From Eulemur rufifrons (Eukaryota; Chordata; Mammalia; Primates; Lemuridae), in assembly GCF_041146395.1 (NCBI RefSeq), contig NC_090989.1:239062843-239126842 (forward strand): DNA of 64,000 nucleotides, given 5' to 3'. The notes beneath the pieces were generated by a model, which ran no database searches, was not told the DNA's origin, and saw nothing but the letters and a program-made list of their open reading frames with translations. Shown here piece by piece: positions 20,890 through 32,604 of the stretch (position 1 is its first letter; each line of letters starts with the position of its first letter). The position numbers were made by a program, and so were the translations under genes.

Positions 20890-23800
20890 TACCAAAAGGT
20901 TTTACTGAATGAATAAGAATTATTAAATTATGAATCCATTGTAAAAATACTTAGGATTAAAAATATATATTAAGTGGTTAAAAAAAATTATCAGAATACA
21001 TGTTGTAGTTTAAATTCACCAGCAGTTACTCAAGACAGCATTGTTGTGTGCAAGGCAGGGAGGGAGATACATTTTATCTCTTATCTCAACATTATACCCC
21101 TGATGTTGACATAAAATTATTAAAAGTTGGGGGCCATAATGAATCCATAGGCATTACTCAACCCTGCAGTCTTTTCACGACTCACCAGCAATTTTATAAA
21201 ATGACTTAAGAGACAGTATCATGAAAGACTCATCACAACTGTATATGTAGACACCAGAAGTTTAGGACTTGTTGAATATAACATTTTTTTTTTTTTGACA
21301 AATTTCTGTCCCTCACCTAATTTGTAGTTTGTTGGAGGAAATAAATTCTCATTATAATTTTTCACTCCCTTACATTCATATCTGGTCATTCGCATGTGTT
21401 ACACCCTCTTTCTTGTTCTCTCTTTCCTGTTCTCATTGTCTAGAGCCTAGCGATTAAGTAGGTCTGCCAGGGATCCCTTGGAAATATTCAGGTTTGTAGC
21501 CTGGGCACTCTGGCTTGAGGCACAGTTGACTACAGTGCTTCCTTGCAGCCTATGCTTGGCCAGTCTGGGGATATTCTGAAGAATATCAAGTGCCCTAGGC
21601 AACAAATCACCCTGCCTCCTGTCATCCAACTTCAGTTTAGGACTTAGGTGTTTCTTCTTTCATGAGGGAAAATTTAAGGTATGGCCAGGTGGTCTTTTGA
21701 CCATGTCTGTAAAATCCAAAGGGTGTAACTACAAGGAAGTCCTTGTTTCAGAATTTGGAGTCACTGGGGCAATTGTTATTCATGATATGATAATAATAAA
21801 ACATGCATCTGAAGTTTATACTGGATTGTCTTTACCAAAAACAGGTAGCCGAATTCATAGGTACTGGAACTCCACGTCCCTTAGAACTCTTAGCTTTTGG
21901 CAGTGTGGCACCACTCTTGCAGTTGTGCAGTGCCCAGAGTCCTTGGACATTACGTGGGAGTGACTTAGAGTCACAGCTCTGCTGCCAGTGACCCTGCCCG
22001 TCAAACGGAAGAGAGCAGAGAGTGACAGACAATAACACCTTTTCTTTCATGCGCAGTATCACCGTTCATTGTTCTGCGCAAATTAATCTGGGACAGGAAA
22101 GGAGCAGAGGATGATCGAGACAAGAGAAAAGGGAACACAGGCAGGGAGGCCAGGTCAACTCCACCCCGTGCCCAGCCACTCCAGGCACACAATGAGCACT
22201 GACTTTTAGATGCCTTTTCTTTATTCGTTAATTTTTTGCTTTCCTATTTCCTTAAAGAACTACTTTTAGTTACTCAGCTTTCCTTGAATTGCTTTCTCCT
22301 CATGGATGCCTGAGGGCTCTGTTTCTCTGAGTACTTTGTGTAGGCATTCATTGTTTCTCACCTGGATGTGAGGGTCTGGTTCTGTGCTCCGGGGCATCTC
22401 AAGGCTTATCCCTGATCATTCTATTCTATTCAATTCATGTGGATTTCTGGATAGTCGAAGGATCCTCAAGAAGAAACTGGTTTTGTGAACTGTGGCCCAG
22501 AAAATGCTACAGGTAGGGAGGTTGTAGGACCAGGGAGGTCTCTGAGAATTCAGGCCACCAGAACCTAGGGCTGAAATTAAGATCCTTAGTTCAAGGGATG
22601 AAGCCTAAAGATAATTTCCTGTGACCTACCTCCTTCGTACTACCCTTTGAAAAAGCCACAACCCCCAAATGGGACATCCTGGGCCAGATGCTTTCAGGAA
22701 TCTAGGTTTGGGTCAATCATCTACTGCGGCTTTTGTGGGAGAAATCCCGTGGGATGGGATTGCTGCAGCTGCCATTCTTTCCATGATGACTACAGAGCTG
22801 TTGCTGTTGCTCAGGCGTAGGAGACCCTCTAAGCCAAGTAGAAATAGGCCCTTTATGCTTCCTAGGAAAAGTGACCAGATTTCACAGAAGGTTCTTAGTG
22901 AGGCCCCAGGGCTACTTTCTTTTTTGATCTCACTTTGCTAGTCACACTTGAGGGTGACAGTTAAGGAGCAAAAATTAATCTGGCCCCACATGTACAGTAT
23001 GAATTAACCCAACCACCCTTCCCATAATATGTATCAGTCGACTCAGGGCTGGGGGTGGGGATTAAACTTAGTTTCTGATCAACTTTGTTTAACAAACTTA
23101 AGTGAAGCAAATATCCCTGGCATTTACCTCCAAGCTATGATCTGGTTTTGGTTGATGTGAAAAAGGTAGCAGCAATTTTATTCTCTAAAATGTTGCTCTT
23201 TCCATGTGTTCATTCTTTAGAGTGAAGTGGAGAAATGTGTTTCTTTAAGCTTCCCTTACTAAAAATAACAGCAAGGAGATTGACCTTTTGCTTTTAAATG
23301 AGATTGAAGAATTATCTCCATCTTGGGTCAGGGCTAAGTTCTCCTATCTGTCTATACTATCTTCCCAATCATTATATTGACAAGCATTATTTTATAAATC
23401 AAGAGTTTATACTGAAGCTGGACAGATTGAATTGTAATTTGTTTTAATATCCAAAACTAAAAATAACTTTTCCAGTGGGCAAAACCCCAGATGTGTTTTG
23501 TCAGTCTCTTTTTCACTTAATGTCTAAAGCTTTATGTATTTAAGGAAAATTTTATCCATGTGTTTCTCATTTATTTATACTTAACTCATCAGTATGTTTA
23601 GTATGAGTTATTTGATGTCCAAGAAGCCTTTTTAACCATTTTATGTGCTTATTTTATGTACCTATGCAATGGGAAGTCGTTTTCTGCCAAAAAAGCAAAT
23701 TGTGCAAAGCTTGTTACCATTGTTGTCAACAAATATTTACTCAAAAATCTAAATAAGAAATTTTGGAGTCTATTCTAGGTCAACCGACATAAACCTTACA

Positions 23801-24220
23801 TCCGTTCTCCACAGGCTGTCTTGTTTTTTTTTGGGGGGGGGGGCTTATAGTTAAATACAGCCTGTATAAAGAAAGAAGTTGTGGGTCAAGGTCTTCATAA
23901 GGATATATGTCAAGTGTTGAGCCCAAGGAAAGTCAGCAGCTATTTCCATGCAACTCTTTCCTGATATCACTGGCAAACCTACCCCGTCAACACTGTCGGT
24001 ACCATGCATCTTTTCAAATGTGATCAATAGTTAAAAAGTAATAAATCACTTTTTATTTCCTTTATTTATAAAACTCATCTAATAAGTGAGTTTTTTATCA
24101 GGAATTTCATCAATAAAACTGTTTCCCCAACTGCAGACCCGCACTTGTGCCCTTTTAGCCTTCAGAGTTACAGAATGGCAAGAACCTACTACAAGTGTTT
24201 ATTTTACCACGTTGATGTAT
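20890..24220. other. Repeat-poor unassigned sequence
   Basis: No gene or named repeat recognised over 3.3 kb. It includes T-rich tracts near 21285-21296 and 20614-20626, and a T8/G11 homopolymer junction at 23825-23843. The open frames at 21697-21991, 21832-22062 and 22669-22941 overlap in different frames and strands with no protein signature. Confidence 0.4.
23825..23843 (+). repeat. Homopolymer junction T8-G11
   Basis: A run of eight T followed by eleven G. Such runs are prone to slippage and sequencing error, so length may be unreliable. Confidence 0.9.
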
Positions 24221-24224
24221 TGGA

Positions 24225-24365
24225 GGTTGGTCCATTCAGCACACTTACTGGGTGGGTGCTCGGCCCCCGGAGCCCTGGTAGGTCCTGTGAATGGGAAGAT
24301 GGCTGATGTCTACTTCCTGCAGTGCTCAGGCTAGTAGGGGAACTGACAGTGTAGCAGATGTCACT
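24225..24365 (-). repeat. L2 3' end, antisense
   Basis: 'gtccattcagcacacttact', 'gggtgggtgctcggcccccg', then 'gtgctcaggctagtagggga' match the antisense order of the L2 3' end. Confidence 0.5.
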
Positions 24366-24369
24366 GGGG

Positions 24370-24885
24370 CCCTGCCCATTCTTGCCTTGGTCCACCTGAG
24401 TTCACCTGCAGCTTGGCTACATGCAAGTGCAACCTGGAAGTGCAGTGGAATTGATATCCCCAAGGGGCCACGCTCCATTAATAGGGATGGTGTACTTGAG
24501 GTCCCACACCGTGTGGTGTGCTAATATTGAGGTATGTGCCACACAGTTTCTCAGAAAGGTTTCAGGGGGACTGAGACCCGGTTGCCTATAATGGCCATCT
24601 GCTCATGAACACCTCCTTTATTGGGTTTGTTGCCTTTCTTGTGTCATTTTTCCTCACCTGTGCTTCCTGAGATCATCCCCCCAAAAACACCTGCACCCAA
24701 GTTCTTGCCTCATTTCCTTTTGGAAGAAACCTAATATAAAGCACACAGAAAACCAGTAGTAGTGATACAGTGATATGCGCTGTAATAGAAGCATGCATAG
24801 TAGGAGGGGACAGTTGCAGAACACAGAGCAGTTACTCCATTTGGTAGGGATTTGTAGGGAGTTACTAGCTCAACATCAATATCCC
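24370..24885. other. Unassigned sequence
   Basis: No gene or clear repeat; a few L2-like words occur but not enough to call. Confidence 0.35.
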
Positions 24886-24889
24886 CTCT

Positions 24890-24985
24890 ACAGTGTAAAC
24901 CTTATGAAGGCAGAGGTACCATCTAGTCACTGCTGTATTTTTAGAACCTAGCACAGGGTCTGACATGTAAGAGCTTAATGATTTG
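24890..24985 (+). repeat. L2 3' end, sense
   Basis: 'aaccttatgaaggcagaggt', 'tcactgctgtatttttagaa', 'cctagcacagggtctgacat' are typical of the L2 3' UTR. Confidence 0.75.
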
Positions 24986-24989
24986 TCAG

Positions 24990-25105
24990 AGGGAAAACTG
25001 AGTATTAGAAGGGTACAGTCATTAGTGTGTGGCTTACACTAGTACAGTCCATCAGTAATGGTGGAGCTGATATTAAATCCTAGGTGTTCTAATGTCTAGT
25101 CTAGG
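24990..25105 (-). repeat. MIR-like fragment, antisense
   Basis: 'agtaatggtggagctgatat', 'taaatcctaggtgttctaat', 'gtctagtctagggct' resemble the end of an antisense MIR. Confidence 0.45.
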
Positions 25106-25189
25106 GCTTTTCTCCCTGGAAAAGGGGGACTAGAAAAGGATAAAGAGTTAGCTAGAAGGTTGTGGGGATTAGGAATGGGGTAGTGTGTG

Positions 25190-26400
25190 CTAAGGCTGAG
25201 TTCTGAGCAAATATGGTGTAATCAAGGAAATAAGTCATTTAGATATGATTGGATTGCTAAAAGCATGTAAAATGTGGTTGTGAAAACAGAGACGAAGGGC
25301 AATCAGTAGATCAAGCAGGAAGATGTGGTAGGCCATGCTAAGGCGTTTGGGCCCTCACTGACTAGTGACAGTAGTGGTGGTTGTGGTAGGGACATAGTGG
25401 AAGGATTTTCCTTGGGGGCAATATCTAATTATACCTTAGAAAGAAAACACTGCAGTGAGGAGGATATATGGGGTTGCACAAGATTGAAGAAAGCAGGTTA
25501 AATTACAAATATGTCTAGGAAAGAGAATTAATGGGATTGGTGGTGAGATGTGTAGGTTGAAGCAGAAGAAAAAGTCAAGGTCCAGGGTCCTGGCTTAGGC
25601 AACTGGGTGGTCCAATTCTTGAGTTAGAGCAGGTAGGAATAAAGTACTATGAGAGCTGCTAAATTTCAATGTACCCAGGGAGCATCTAGGTTGAAGATAG
25701 GTAGGATCTAGAAAGATGGGTTTTTGGTTGGAAGGTAGATCTGGGAAGTCATCAGCGTGTGAGTTTTCTTGAAGCCATGGGAGTTAATGAAAAAAAACAA
25801 AAAAATAAAAAAAACAACAACATGTACATAGTGCTTACTCTATGCCAATTACTGTTCTAGGTCCTTATAAATATTAACTCTATTTAACTATTGAGTACAT
25901 TGATATCAAAGTATTAAGTAACTCTATTTAACTATTAAGAAACTAACATTACCTCAGTATCTCACGAGGTACTGTGATTCTACTTAGTAGATGAGGAAAC
26001 TGAGGCACAGAGAAGGTTAAATAACTTTCAAAGTCATAGAGCTAGTGGGTGGTGAAATTGGGATTGGTCGATTGATTCAGCAGAGAAATAAAAGACAAGT
26101 ATCATAACTCCAGAAAATGGAATAAGAACTTGTGATAGATTAAGATCCATAAGAAGCATCAAGAAAGGTAAGAGAAGTATCAGGGACAAAGGTAGAATGT
26201 TAGGGGTCGAAGAGGAGAGGGCTTTACTTGGGTCACATGCCACTGAGAGATCAAGTAACAGGATGGCTAACGGTATTCATTGGATGTCATGTTGAAAAAA
26301 AATCATTAGTGACAGCAGTTTTAATGAAACGATGGAGGTTGGCCATTCAACTCAAACACTCTCCTAGGATCAGGAGAAACAGCTATAGACAAAGCTATAT
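25190..26400 (-). repeat. L2 LINE 5'-ward part, antisense, with nested MIR
   Basis: The plus strand carries antisense L2 words in order: 'aggcaactgggtggtccaat', 'agatctgggaagtcatcagc', 'ttgaagccatgggagttaat', then after the MIR 'atcattagtgacagcagttt'. The first part (25190-25560) is weaker. It is interrupted at about 25815-26075. Confidence 0.6.
25815..26075 (-). repeat. MIR SINE, antisense, with internal duplication
   Basis: 'atagtgcttactctatgcca', 'attactgttctaggtcctta', 'gatgaggaaactgaggcaca', 'tcatagagctagtgggtggt' are in antisense MIR order. A 20-base segment occurs at 25876-25895 and again at 25920-25939 with one mismatch (shared 'aactctatttaactatt'), so the MIR has been lengthened by a 44-base duplication. 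Confidence 0.85.
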
Positions 26401-26404
26401 AAAC

Positions 26405-27645
26405 TAAACAGCTTAATCAAACTAGAGGAATTGATCCTAGAGAATGAGTTTGACCTGACAAGTCTGTGTTGCAGGCATCATGTGAGGAAATTTAAACCGA
26501 ACCAGACTTTCTGGAGATTGCAAGGTATGTACCGTGATATCAGAATGGACAGATCTTGGGCGGCACAGTGCTAAAACAGAAGGAAGGAGAGAGGAAGGGA
26601 AAACCCAAGTGAAAAACACAGTAAAATATTAAAATTAAAGATTCCCCTATAAAGAATTTTCTTGAAATTATTATTTTTTGAGACCCAAATACTTAGCTTT
26701 TGATCTTGCTCATGTATGAAGAAATAAAAGTGTTACATCAGACTCTGGAGCTGAAAATATCAAGTAGAAAAAAAAAAAAGAAGATTCATATTAAATCCCT
26801 TGCTGATGAATATTGGCAGCCTGCAAGAAACATGTGGGAGAAGGTTCTCAAGCTTAGAGTACAAATGGAATGGCTTTTGCACATGCAGGAAAAAGCATGT
26901 CCAAAGACAGTGGTGAAGGCTGCAGGGACTGTGGGAGTTAGAATCAGTGTAGGCAGGCCTAATGAGGTGGAGACAATTCTTTCCTCGGTCATGTTTTAAG
27001 GTAAGTCAAGAGTGTTTGGACCTAGGCCGCTGGGGTTGACTTTCTGCGTGAGGGACCTTTGCTGATACCTGTAGTGAATTTGTTCGTTGTCAATGATAAT
27101 TGAATCAATTCAGGGTGTTGGCCTGGAAGGGATTCTACTTTCATTCTAACTTGCCAGGTTTTAAAAAAACGAAACTTTAAATCGGTCAGCTGAAATTGGT
27201 TTATGAATTGCTGGAAATCCCTAGACAGATTTCCATCAATTCAAAACATCACAGACAATCCTCTATTTGCAGTGGGCTTTGAGTTATTCATGAAATCCTA
27301 TTGAACATCTTTTTTGCATTAATTTAGTGATATTTCTCACTGACGTCAAGGTGATGAAAAATAACACTAAACCTTACTTGGCTGACTGTGAAGAACTTGG
27401 AACTCTACCAGGCATGCTGCAGGCAATTTCTGGAAGGCAGGCAGGAAGGCAGGCAGGGGGACCTGGCATGCCTCAGAAACTACCTCAGAGATGAGCTTTA
27501 GAGAAAAACAAGTCTACAATTATGGGAATGAAACTCACAAATATTTAACTGCTGCCAGCAATTTCTGAAAAGCTATAAAAATTTGAAAAACATGCACCAA
27601 TGGCAGGGGTAAGCAAAAGGAGGTACATGTTAAAAGAGAAAAATC
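26405..27645. other. Unassigned sequence
   Basis: No gene or named repeat. The open frame 26700-26999 (99 codons, plus) passes through a lysine run coded by an A-rich tract and is overlapped by a frame on the other strand. A GGCA repeat lies at 27432-27458. Confidence 0.4.
27432..27458 (+). repeat. GGCA/GGAA simple repeat
   Basis: Units 'ggcaggcaggaaggcaggca' in tandem. Confidence 0.85.
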
Positions 27646-27649
27646 AGTA

Positions 27650-27925
27650 TTTTATTTATTTACCAAATACTTCTATAGGATTTACTATGTTCTAGGCATT
27701 TTTCTAATGCCTTTGTGAATATGAATTCACTTAATATTCTTGACAACCCTTAGGAGGTAGATACTATGATTATCTTCATTTTACAGATAGTGATGGTATG
27801 CATAGAGAGGTTATGTTGCTTGCTCATGGTCACACAGCTGGTACTGAGCTGCGATTTAAACCTACGTGAATCTGACCCCAGAGTTCATGCTTTAGCCACC
27901 CAGCATGCTGCCTCTCATAAAGGAA
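27650..27925 (-). repeat. MIR SINE, antisense, nearly full length
   Basis: Well preserved: 'actatgttctaggcattttt', 'cttgacaacccttaggaggt', 'ttcattttacagatagtgat', 'tcatggtcacacagctggta', and 'cccagagttcatgctttagc' before 'gctgcctct'. Confidence 0.9.
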
Positions 27926-27929
27926 ACAG

Positions 27930-28635
27930 TGTTTCCGCTCAAGAGTCTAATCTTTCCCACATGGGAGCTTCTGCTTGATTCTATTAATAGTTCTACTAAG
28001 TTGTGCCTTATAAAACTATTCTCTGCTCTTGTGGAGATAACCATGTACCAGGTCATGCCAGCACCGATCGAGGAAGCAGAGACACACCCTTGGTCATGTC
28101 ATGTCATGGTGTGGCATTGCTTTGCCTCTTGGTGCAGTTGAAGTCTTGACTCTAGTACATGCTGATAGATCACAAATAGTAGATAGTTTCTACTGCATAA
28201 ACTGTGAACATTGAAATTTATGGACAGTTAATGGACTACATAGTTGTGGCAGATCGTCTTCAAGGAATGTTTAGAAGCAGAAAGGGGGAAAATGTGTAAA
28301 TGGCTTTCGTGTAAGACTTTTCCCTTGCAATGCACGTCTTTGAGAACAAAATCATTACATTTGATTATCCTGAGCAAGATTTATGTTTCTGACATAAAGG
28401 CTCTTGGTTACTGGGTTTTTGTTCTGCACACATATCTGTCTGTCGGATTGACAGTTGCTTGGGAATGACGTTCTGCTCACTGTGTTATGAAGTCCCCCCC
28501 ATCAATTCTTTTTCCATGCACAGTAGTTCCCTATGAGTCCTAGGGCTAGTTAAAAAGGGGCTTGCACTTTATGTAGCAGATGTCTTATCTGGTGACCACA
28601 AGAACAAGCCATTTTTATTAAAATGCTCTATCTCC
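27930..28635. other. Unassigned sequence
   Basis: No gene or named repeat; the open frames 27905-28141 and 28244-28468 show no recognisable domain. Confidence 0.4.
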
Positions 28636-28639
28636 AGTA

Positions 28640-29865
28640 CAGTTTCCTGTCCTCAGACTCTGGTATCCAATTGCCTTGTTGCAATCTCCACTTAGATTTC
28701 TAATGGACATCTCATATTTAAATGTCTAAAAGGACCATCTTCCTACCTTCAGCCTTCCCCATCTTAGTTGAAGAAACCCCATCCTTTAAACTGCCAAAGC
28801 CTAAACCTTTGAGGCATTTGGCTTCTCTCATTTTCTCATACACCTCACTCAATTCTGCAATGAATTCTGTCTTTTTTAAAAATTTTTTTATTGATACATA
28901 ATAATTGTACATATTCATGGATTACATGTTACATCTTGAAACAAGCACACAACATACAATGATCAAATCAGGGTAACTGGGACAAGATTCACCTGAAACA
29001 TTCATCATTGCTTTATGTTGGGAGCATTTGAAAACTTCTAGCTATTCTGAAATACAGTAAACTATCATCAACTATAGTTGCCCCATTGTACCACTGAACA
29101 TCAGAGCTTCTTCCTTCTATTAAACAGAATTACCCTGAATTCTGTCTTTGCCTTCAGAATATGTCTGGAATCCAATCAGTCTTTATTCTACTCCATGCCT
29201 CCACCTGCTTTAAACCACCATCTCCCTCTTGTTAAATGGCTGTAGTAGTCTCTGTGCTTATTCTTTTGCCCCGCTACAGCAGTCAAAGCAATTCAGTAAA
29301 AAATATAATGTCCTTACTCTGCTAAAATTTCTGTAGTTGGTCCCCCTTTCAGAGTTAAAGTCAGAGTCCTTTGAATGACCGCTGCGGCCAGACATCATCT
29401 GGTCTCCATTACTCCTCTCCTACTCTCCTCACTCTTGCCCCCCTGGTCCCGCCACTCTGGCCTGTTGCTCTTTCTAATCCACAAGGCACACTCCTACCTT
29501 GCGGCCTTTGCATTAGCTCTTTCCACTGATTGGAAAGTTCTTCCTCCAGATATCCCCAAGATAAATTTCCTCAATCTTAGTTGAACTGGCACTTTGTCGA
29601 TGAGGCTCCCCTGGTCATCTTATTTAAAAAGGGACTCCCAGTATTCCCAGTAGTCCTCCCCATTTTCTTTTATCGTGGCACTTGTCATCTAACAAATGAT
29701 AGAATTTACTTATTTCTTTTATTATTTAGTATCCATCTTCCCTGACTAGAAAATGTTACTCAGGGTCAGAGATCCTTGTCTGTTTTATTCACTGAAACAT
29801 CCTAAGTATCTCTGAAATGGTATCTGATACACAGTAGTAACTCAATAAATATTTTTTGAGTAAAC
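28640..29865 (+). repeat. L2 LINE 3' part, sense, interrupted by an L1
   Basis: About 960 bases of L2 outside the insert. It includes part of the ORF2 C-terminal coding region (29375-29584 reads 'SYLAAFALAL' and 'WKVLPPDIPK', typical of the L2 reverse transcriptase C-terminus) and the 3' UTR ('cagggtcagagatccttgtc', 'cagtagtaactcaataaata'). The L1 at 28875-29135 sits in it with a duplicated target site. The L2 frame is broken. Confidence 0.8.
28861..29149 (-). repeat. L1 3' UTR insertion with target-site duplication, antisense
   Basis: A 5'-truncated L1 tail of about 261 bases lies between exact 14-base copies of 'tgaattctgtcttt' at 28861-28874 and 29136-29149. It starts with a T-rich tail, then 'attgatacataataattgta', 'aacatacaatgatcaaatca', 'catcattgctttatgttgg'. 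It entered the L2 after the L2 was already in place. Confidence 0.92.
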
Positions 29866-29869
29866 AAAT

Positions 29870-31030
29870 AAAAAATAATTTAAAAAAATGTATGTTAAGT
29901 TGGACCTCTCTAGTAAAACCATCCTTGGCTACCTTGCTTCTCCATTCACTCATGGTTAGCCACATGAGGGTTACAAATTTGTACCAACTATAGGTTTTGC
30001 TTTAATGTGTGGTCGTTTGAAACTTCACATTCTTTAAACTTCCTTTCAATACACCTGTTTACAACATAGCCCTAAAAATAGCATCTGCCATTGCAATGAA
30101 ATCCGTCATGAATATATAGTTATCTAAAGCTCTAAAATAAACTCCTATGTAAATATCTGGCAGGTAGGCCTAAATTTACTGTTACTTCATGAGTTTTGTA
30201 AATTCTTTCTGATCTGAAAGTGAAAAAGTATCACTTGCATCTTGATTAAAATTAAAAAGAGCTGTTCCTGCCATTCAGCAATGGAGAAGATGGGCAACAA
30301 ATCTGGTTCACACAGTGATTCTTCTTAAAGATCAGATTTACTGCAAAAGGATGGCAACCTCGCCTAAGGAGATGTGTACTGGAAACGGAGGACCCAGTGT
30401 GAAATCTCCTTCTATTTTGATTTAAGATCATGAGCCATAAACAGTCCTTGAAGCGACCAGTATCCAAGGACACAGGTCTAGTGTTTTCCACCGTGTTTGA
30501 ATGTTCAGTTTAGGCAACACATGGCAGCTGGACTCAATCCTGTTGTTAGGAACATCCCTACATGAAAGTGCCCAGTCATTACTCATGATCTGATTGGTAT
30601 GCTTAGAGAAGTGGGCCAACCAGTTTTCAGTCTGAGATCGCCTTTAATGGGGGAGAGGGAGAAAACTTTGGAACCAAGAGGCCGAAAACAAAGATAAACA
30701 TAGAAACAGCATGGCCAAGTGTTAAAATCACAAAATGCAGATGGGACAATTTTATCCTTCTATGCTCAGTCGTCAGGATTAGTGGGACTTAAAAAGCTGC
30801 AATGTCATCTGCACTGTCAGTTTGATACAGAGTGGAGCCGATTGCTTATATACCCTTGTAAACTTGTATGCCTTTATTTGAAATTGTAGTTGATTTGAAG
30901 GTAGCGTTCCCGATTTGTCTAGAATCCCTGTATTTCTTAACTAAGAACAAATAATGCGAAGCATGTTATTGCCACTTAATTAGTCCCTGGACTTTTAAAG
31001 TAATAGTATGTAAATATAGCAAATATTTGT
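29870..31030. other. Unassigned sequence
   Basis: No gene or repeat recognised. The open frames at 30252-30491 and 30428-30619 on the minus strand have no family signature. Confidence 0.4.
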
Positions 31031-31034
31031 TATG

Positions 31035-31260
31035 AGGGGCAGTTGAGAGCATGGAGCCAGACTGGCACCATCACATACTGACTATGATTCTGAGCAAGTG
31101 ACTTAACCTACAATTTCTTCATCTATAAAATGAGAATAATCATTTTACCTACTTCATTAATTTTTGAGAATATGAACTAATATATAAAAAGAGATCAGAA
31201 CAGTAATGTAAGTAAGACATGATGTAAGAAGTTGTTTTTATTATAATTAACAGTTACTGT
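31035..31260 (+). repeat. MIR SINE, sense
   Basis: 'gagagcatggagccagactg', 'ctgagcaagtgacttaacct', 'ttcttcatctataaaatgag', 'aataatcattttacctactt' are the MIR core in order. Confidence 0.85.
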
Positions 31261-31264
31261 CCTC

Positions 31265-31705
31265 ATCATGCTCTTATTTTGGATGTAGGCTAGTCATTGT
31301 GATTTTTACCTATGTATTAGTTCTTGCCTTTCTGAATATGTCTAACATGAGATCGTTTTCCTTCTTTAGCATGACATATTACAGAGAAGGTGGAGCACTG
31401 CTTCCTACTACTTTCAATCACGGTTCAGTTTCTGGAGGAGTCCACTGTGGGCTGCTAAATTGGGAGAGTGTGCAGCAACAATGTTGCCAGGTGTATGCAG
31501 ACTCAGGGTGTATGTCTGTGAGGAGGTGCTGGCTTCACTTCTTACCCTTTGCCAACACTGCTCTGTGAGTAGCAGAGACAGAGATAGAAATAGATTGATT
31601 AAATATCCAAATCCATTACACAGCATGTTCTTTTAACTGTGAGAGACAAAAAAATTCTATTAGAAAATCTCATGAGCTCTAGAAACAGACCAATTTTTCA
31701 TGGAT
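31265..31705. other. Unassigned sequence
   Basis: No gene or named repeat; the open frames 31299-31568 (+) and 31414-31626 (-) overlap and carry no signature. Confidence 0.4.
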
Positions 31706-31710
31706 TCATT

Positions 31711-31830
31711 TCTCTCTCTCTCTTTTATTTTTATTTATATATATAAATATATATTTAATATACATTAAATATATTTATATATAAATATATATTTTATGTA
31801 TATTAAATATATATTTATATATACATATAT
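31711..31830. repeat. TC tract followed by AT-rich quasi-palindrome
   Basis: A short TC repeat (31711-31722) leads into almost pure A/T DNA. The segment 31745-31776 is nearly the reverse complement of 31783-31816 (two-base length difference and about one mismatch), around a 6-base centre. TA-rich flanks extend the pairing. It could form a hairpin or cruciform. Confidence 0.85.
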
Positions 31831-31838
31831 TTTGGCCA

Positions 31839-32297
31839 TGTATTTGTTATCTACTGCTATGTAACCAACTACCCCAGGACTTACCAGCTTAACACAACAA
31901 AATTTTATGGAGCCACAGATTGTGAGTGTCAAGAATCTAGGAGCAGCTTAGCTGGGTGGCTCTGAATCAGGCTCTCTCTGGGGTTACAGATGTGGGCTGA
32001 GGCTGAAGTCATCTGACAACTTGACAGGGCTGATGGATCCTCCCGGGAGGCCTCAGTTCCTCGCCACGTGGCTTCTCCACTGGACTGCTCACAGCATGAC
32101 AGCTGGCTTCACCCAGAGTGAGGGACCTAGGACAGCGTGCAAGAGAGCCCGAGATGGGAGCCATAGGACCTTTTCTGACCTAATCTCACAAGTGGCCTGC
32201 CATCTGTTTTGCTCAGTTCTGTTGATCACATACCACCCCTGCTACAATGTGAGAGGGACTAGAGGAAGTGTAAGTACATCTTGGAGGCTGGCTACCA
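31839..32297 (+). repeat. MLT1-type LTR (ERVL-MaLR), solitary
   Basis: It begins TGTATTTGTTATCTACTGCT and ends 'cttggaggctggctacca', matching the termini of MLT1 LTRs. The interior has 'agtgtcaagaatctaggagc', 'gaagtcatctgacaacttga', 'ggcctcagttcctcgccacg' and 'gcatgacagctggcttcacc' in MLT1 order. No internal retroviral coding sequence or second LTR is visible, so it is an old solo LTR. No protein is encoded. Confidence 0.85.
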
Positions 32298-32299
32298 GA

Positions 32300-32475
32300 G
32301 CCATACCTAGCTTTTAAGCAGGAATTTATCTCCTTTTTATGAATGAGGCTATTGCCATAGAATAGTTTGAATTAAAAATAAAATGATGAAAGTTGTATGT
32401 AATACCACGTATTCCTCATTAAATGTACTTTTGTGTATGTTTGTATAACATTGTATGTGCATACACGTAAAAGCA
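32300..32475. other. Unassigned spacer
   Basis: No gene or repeat recognised between the LTR and the next element. Confidence 0.35.
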
Positions 32476-32479
32476 CACA

Positions 32480-32600
32480 TGTTGTTGATGGAAATGCAGA
32501 CTATTAGTCCTACACAAACTTACTGGATCAGAATCTACATTTTAACCAGATCCCCAGATAATTCATATGCACATTAAGTTTGAGAGGTACCAGTATAGAA
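32480..32600 (+). repeat. MER5A-like fragment, sense
   Basis: 'gatggaaatgcagactatta', 'actggatcagaatctacatt', 'ttaaccagatccccagataa', 'cattaagtttgagaggtacc' follow the 3' half of MER5A. Confidence 0.75.
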
Positions 32601-32604
32601 TGTA

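Noticed and set aside
26700..26999. 99-codon plus-strand frame as a small protein
   Set aside because: It relies on an A-rich tract for its lysine run, is overlapped by an open frame on the other strand, and has no recognisable family.
31839..32297. Complete endogenous retrovirus around the MLT1-type LTR
   Set aside because: Only one LTR is visible and no internal coding sequence flanks it, so it is called a solo LTR.
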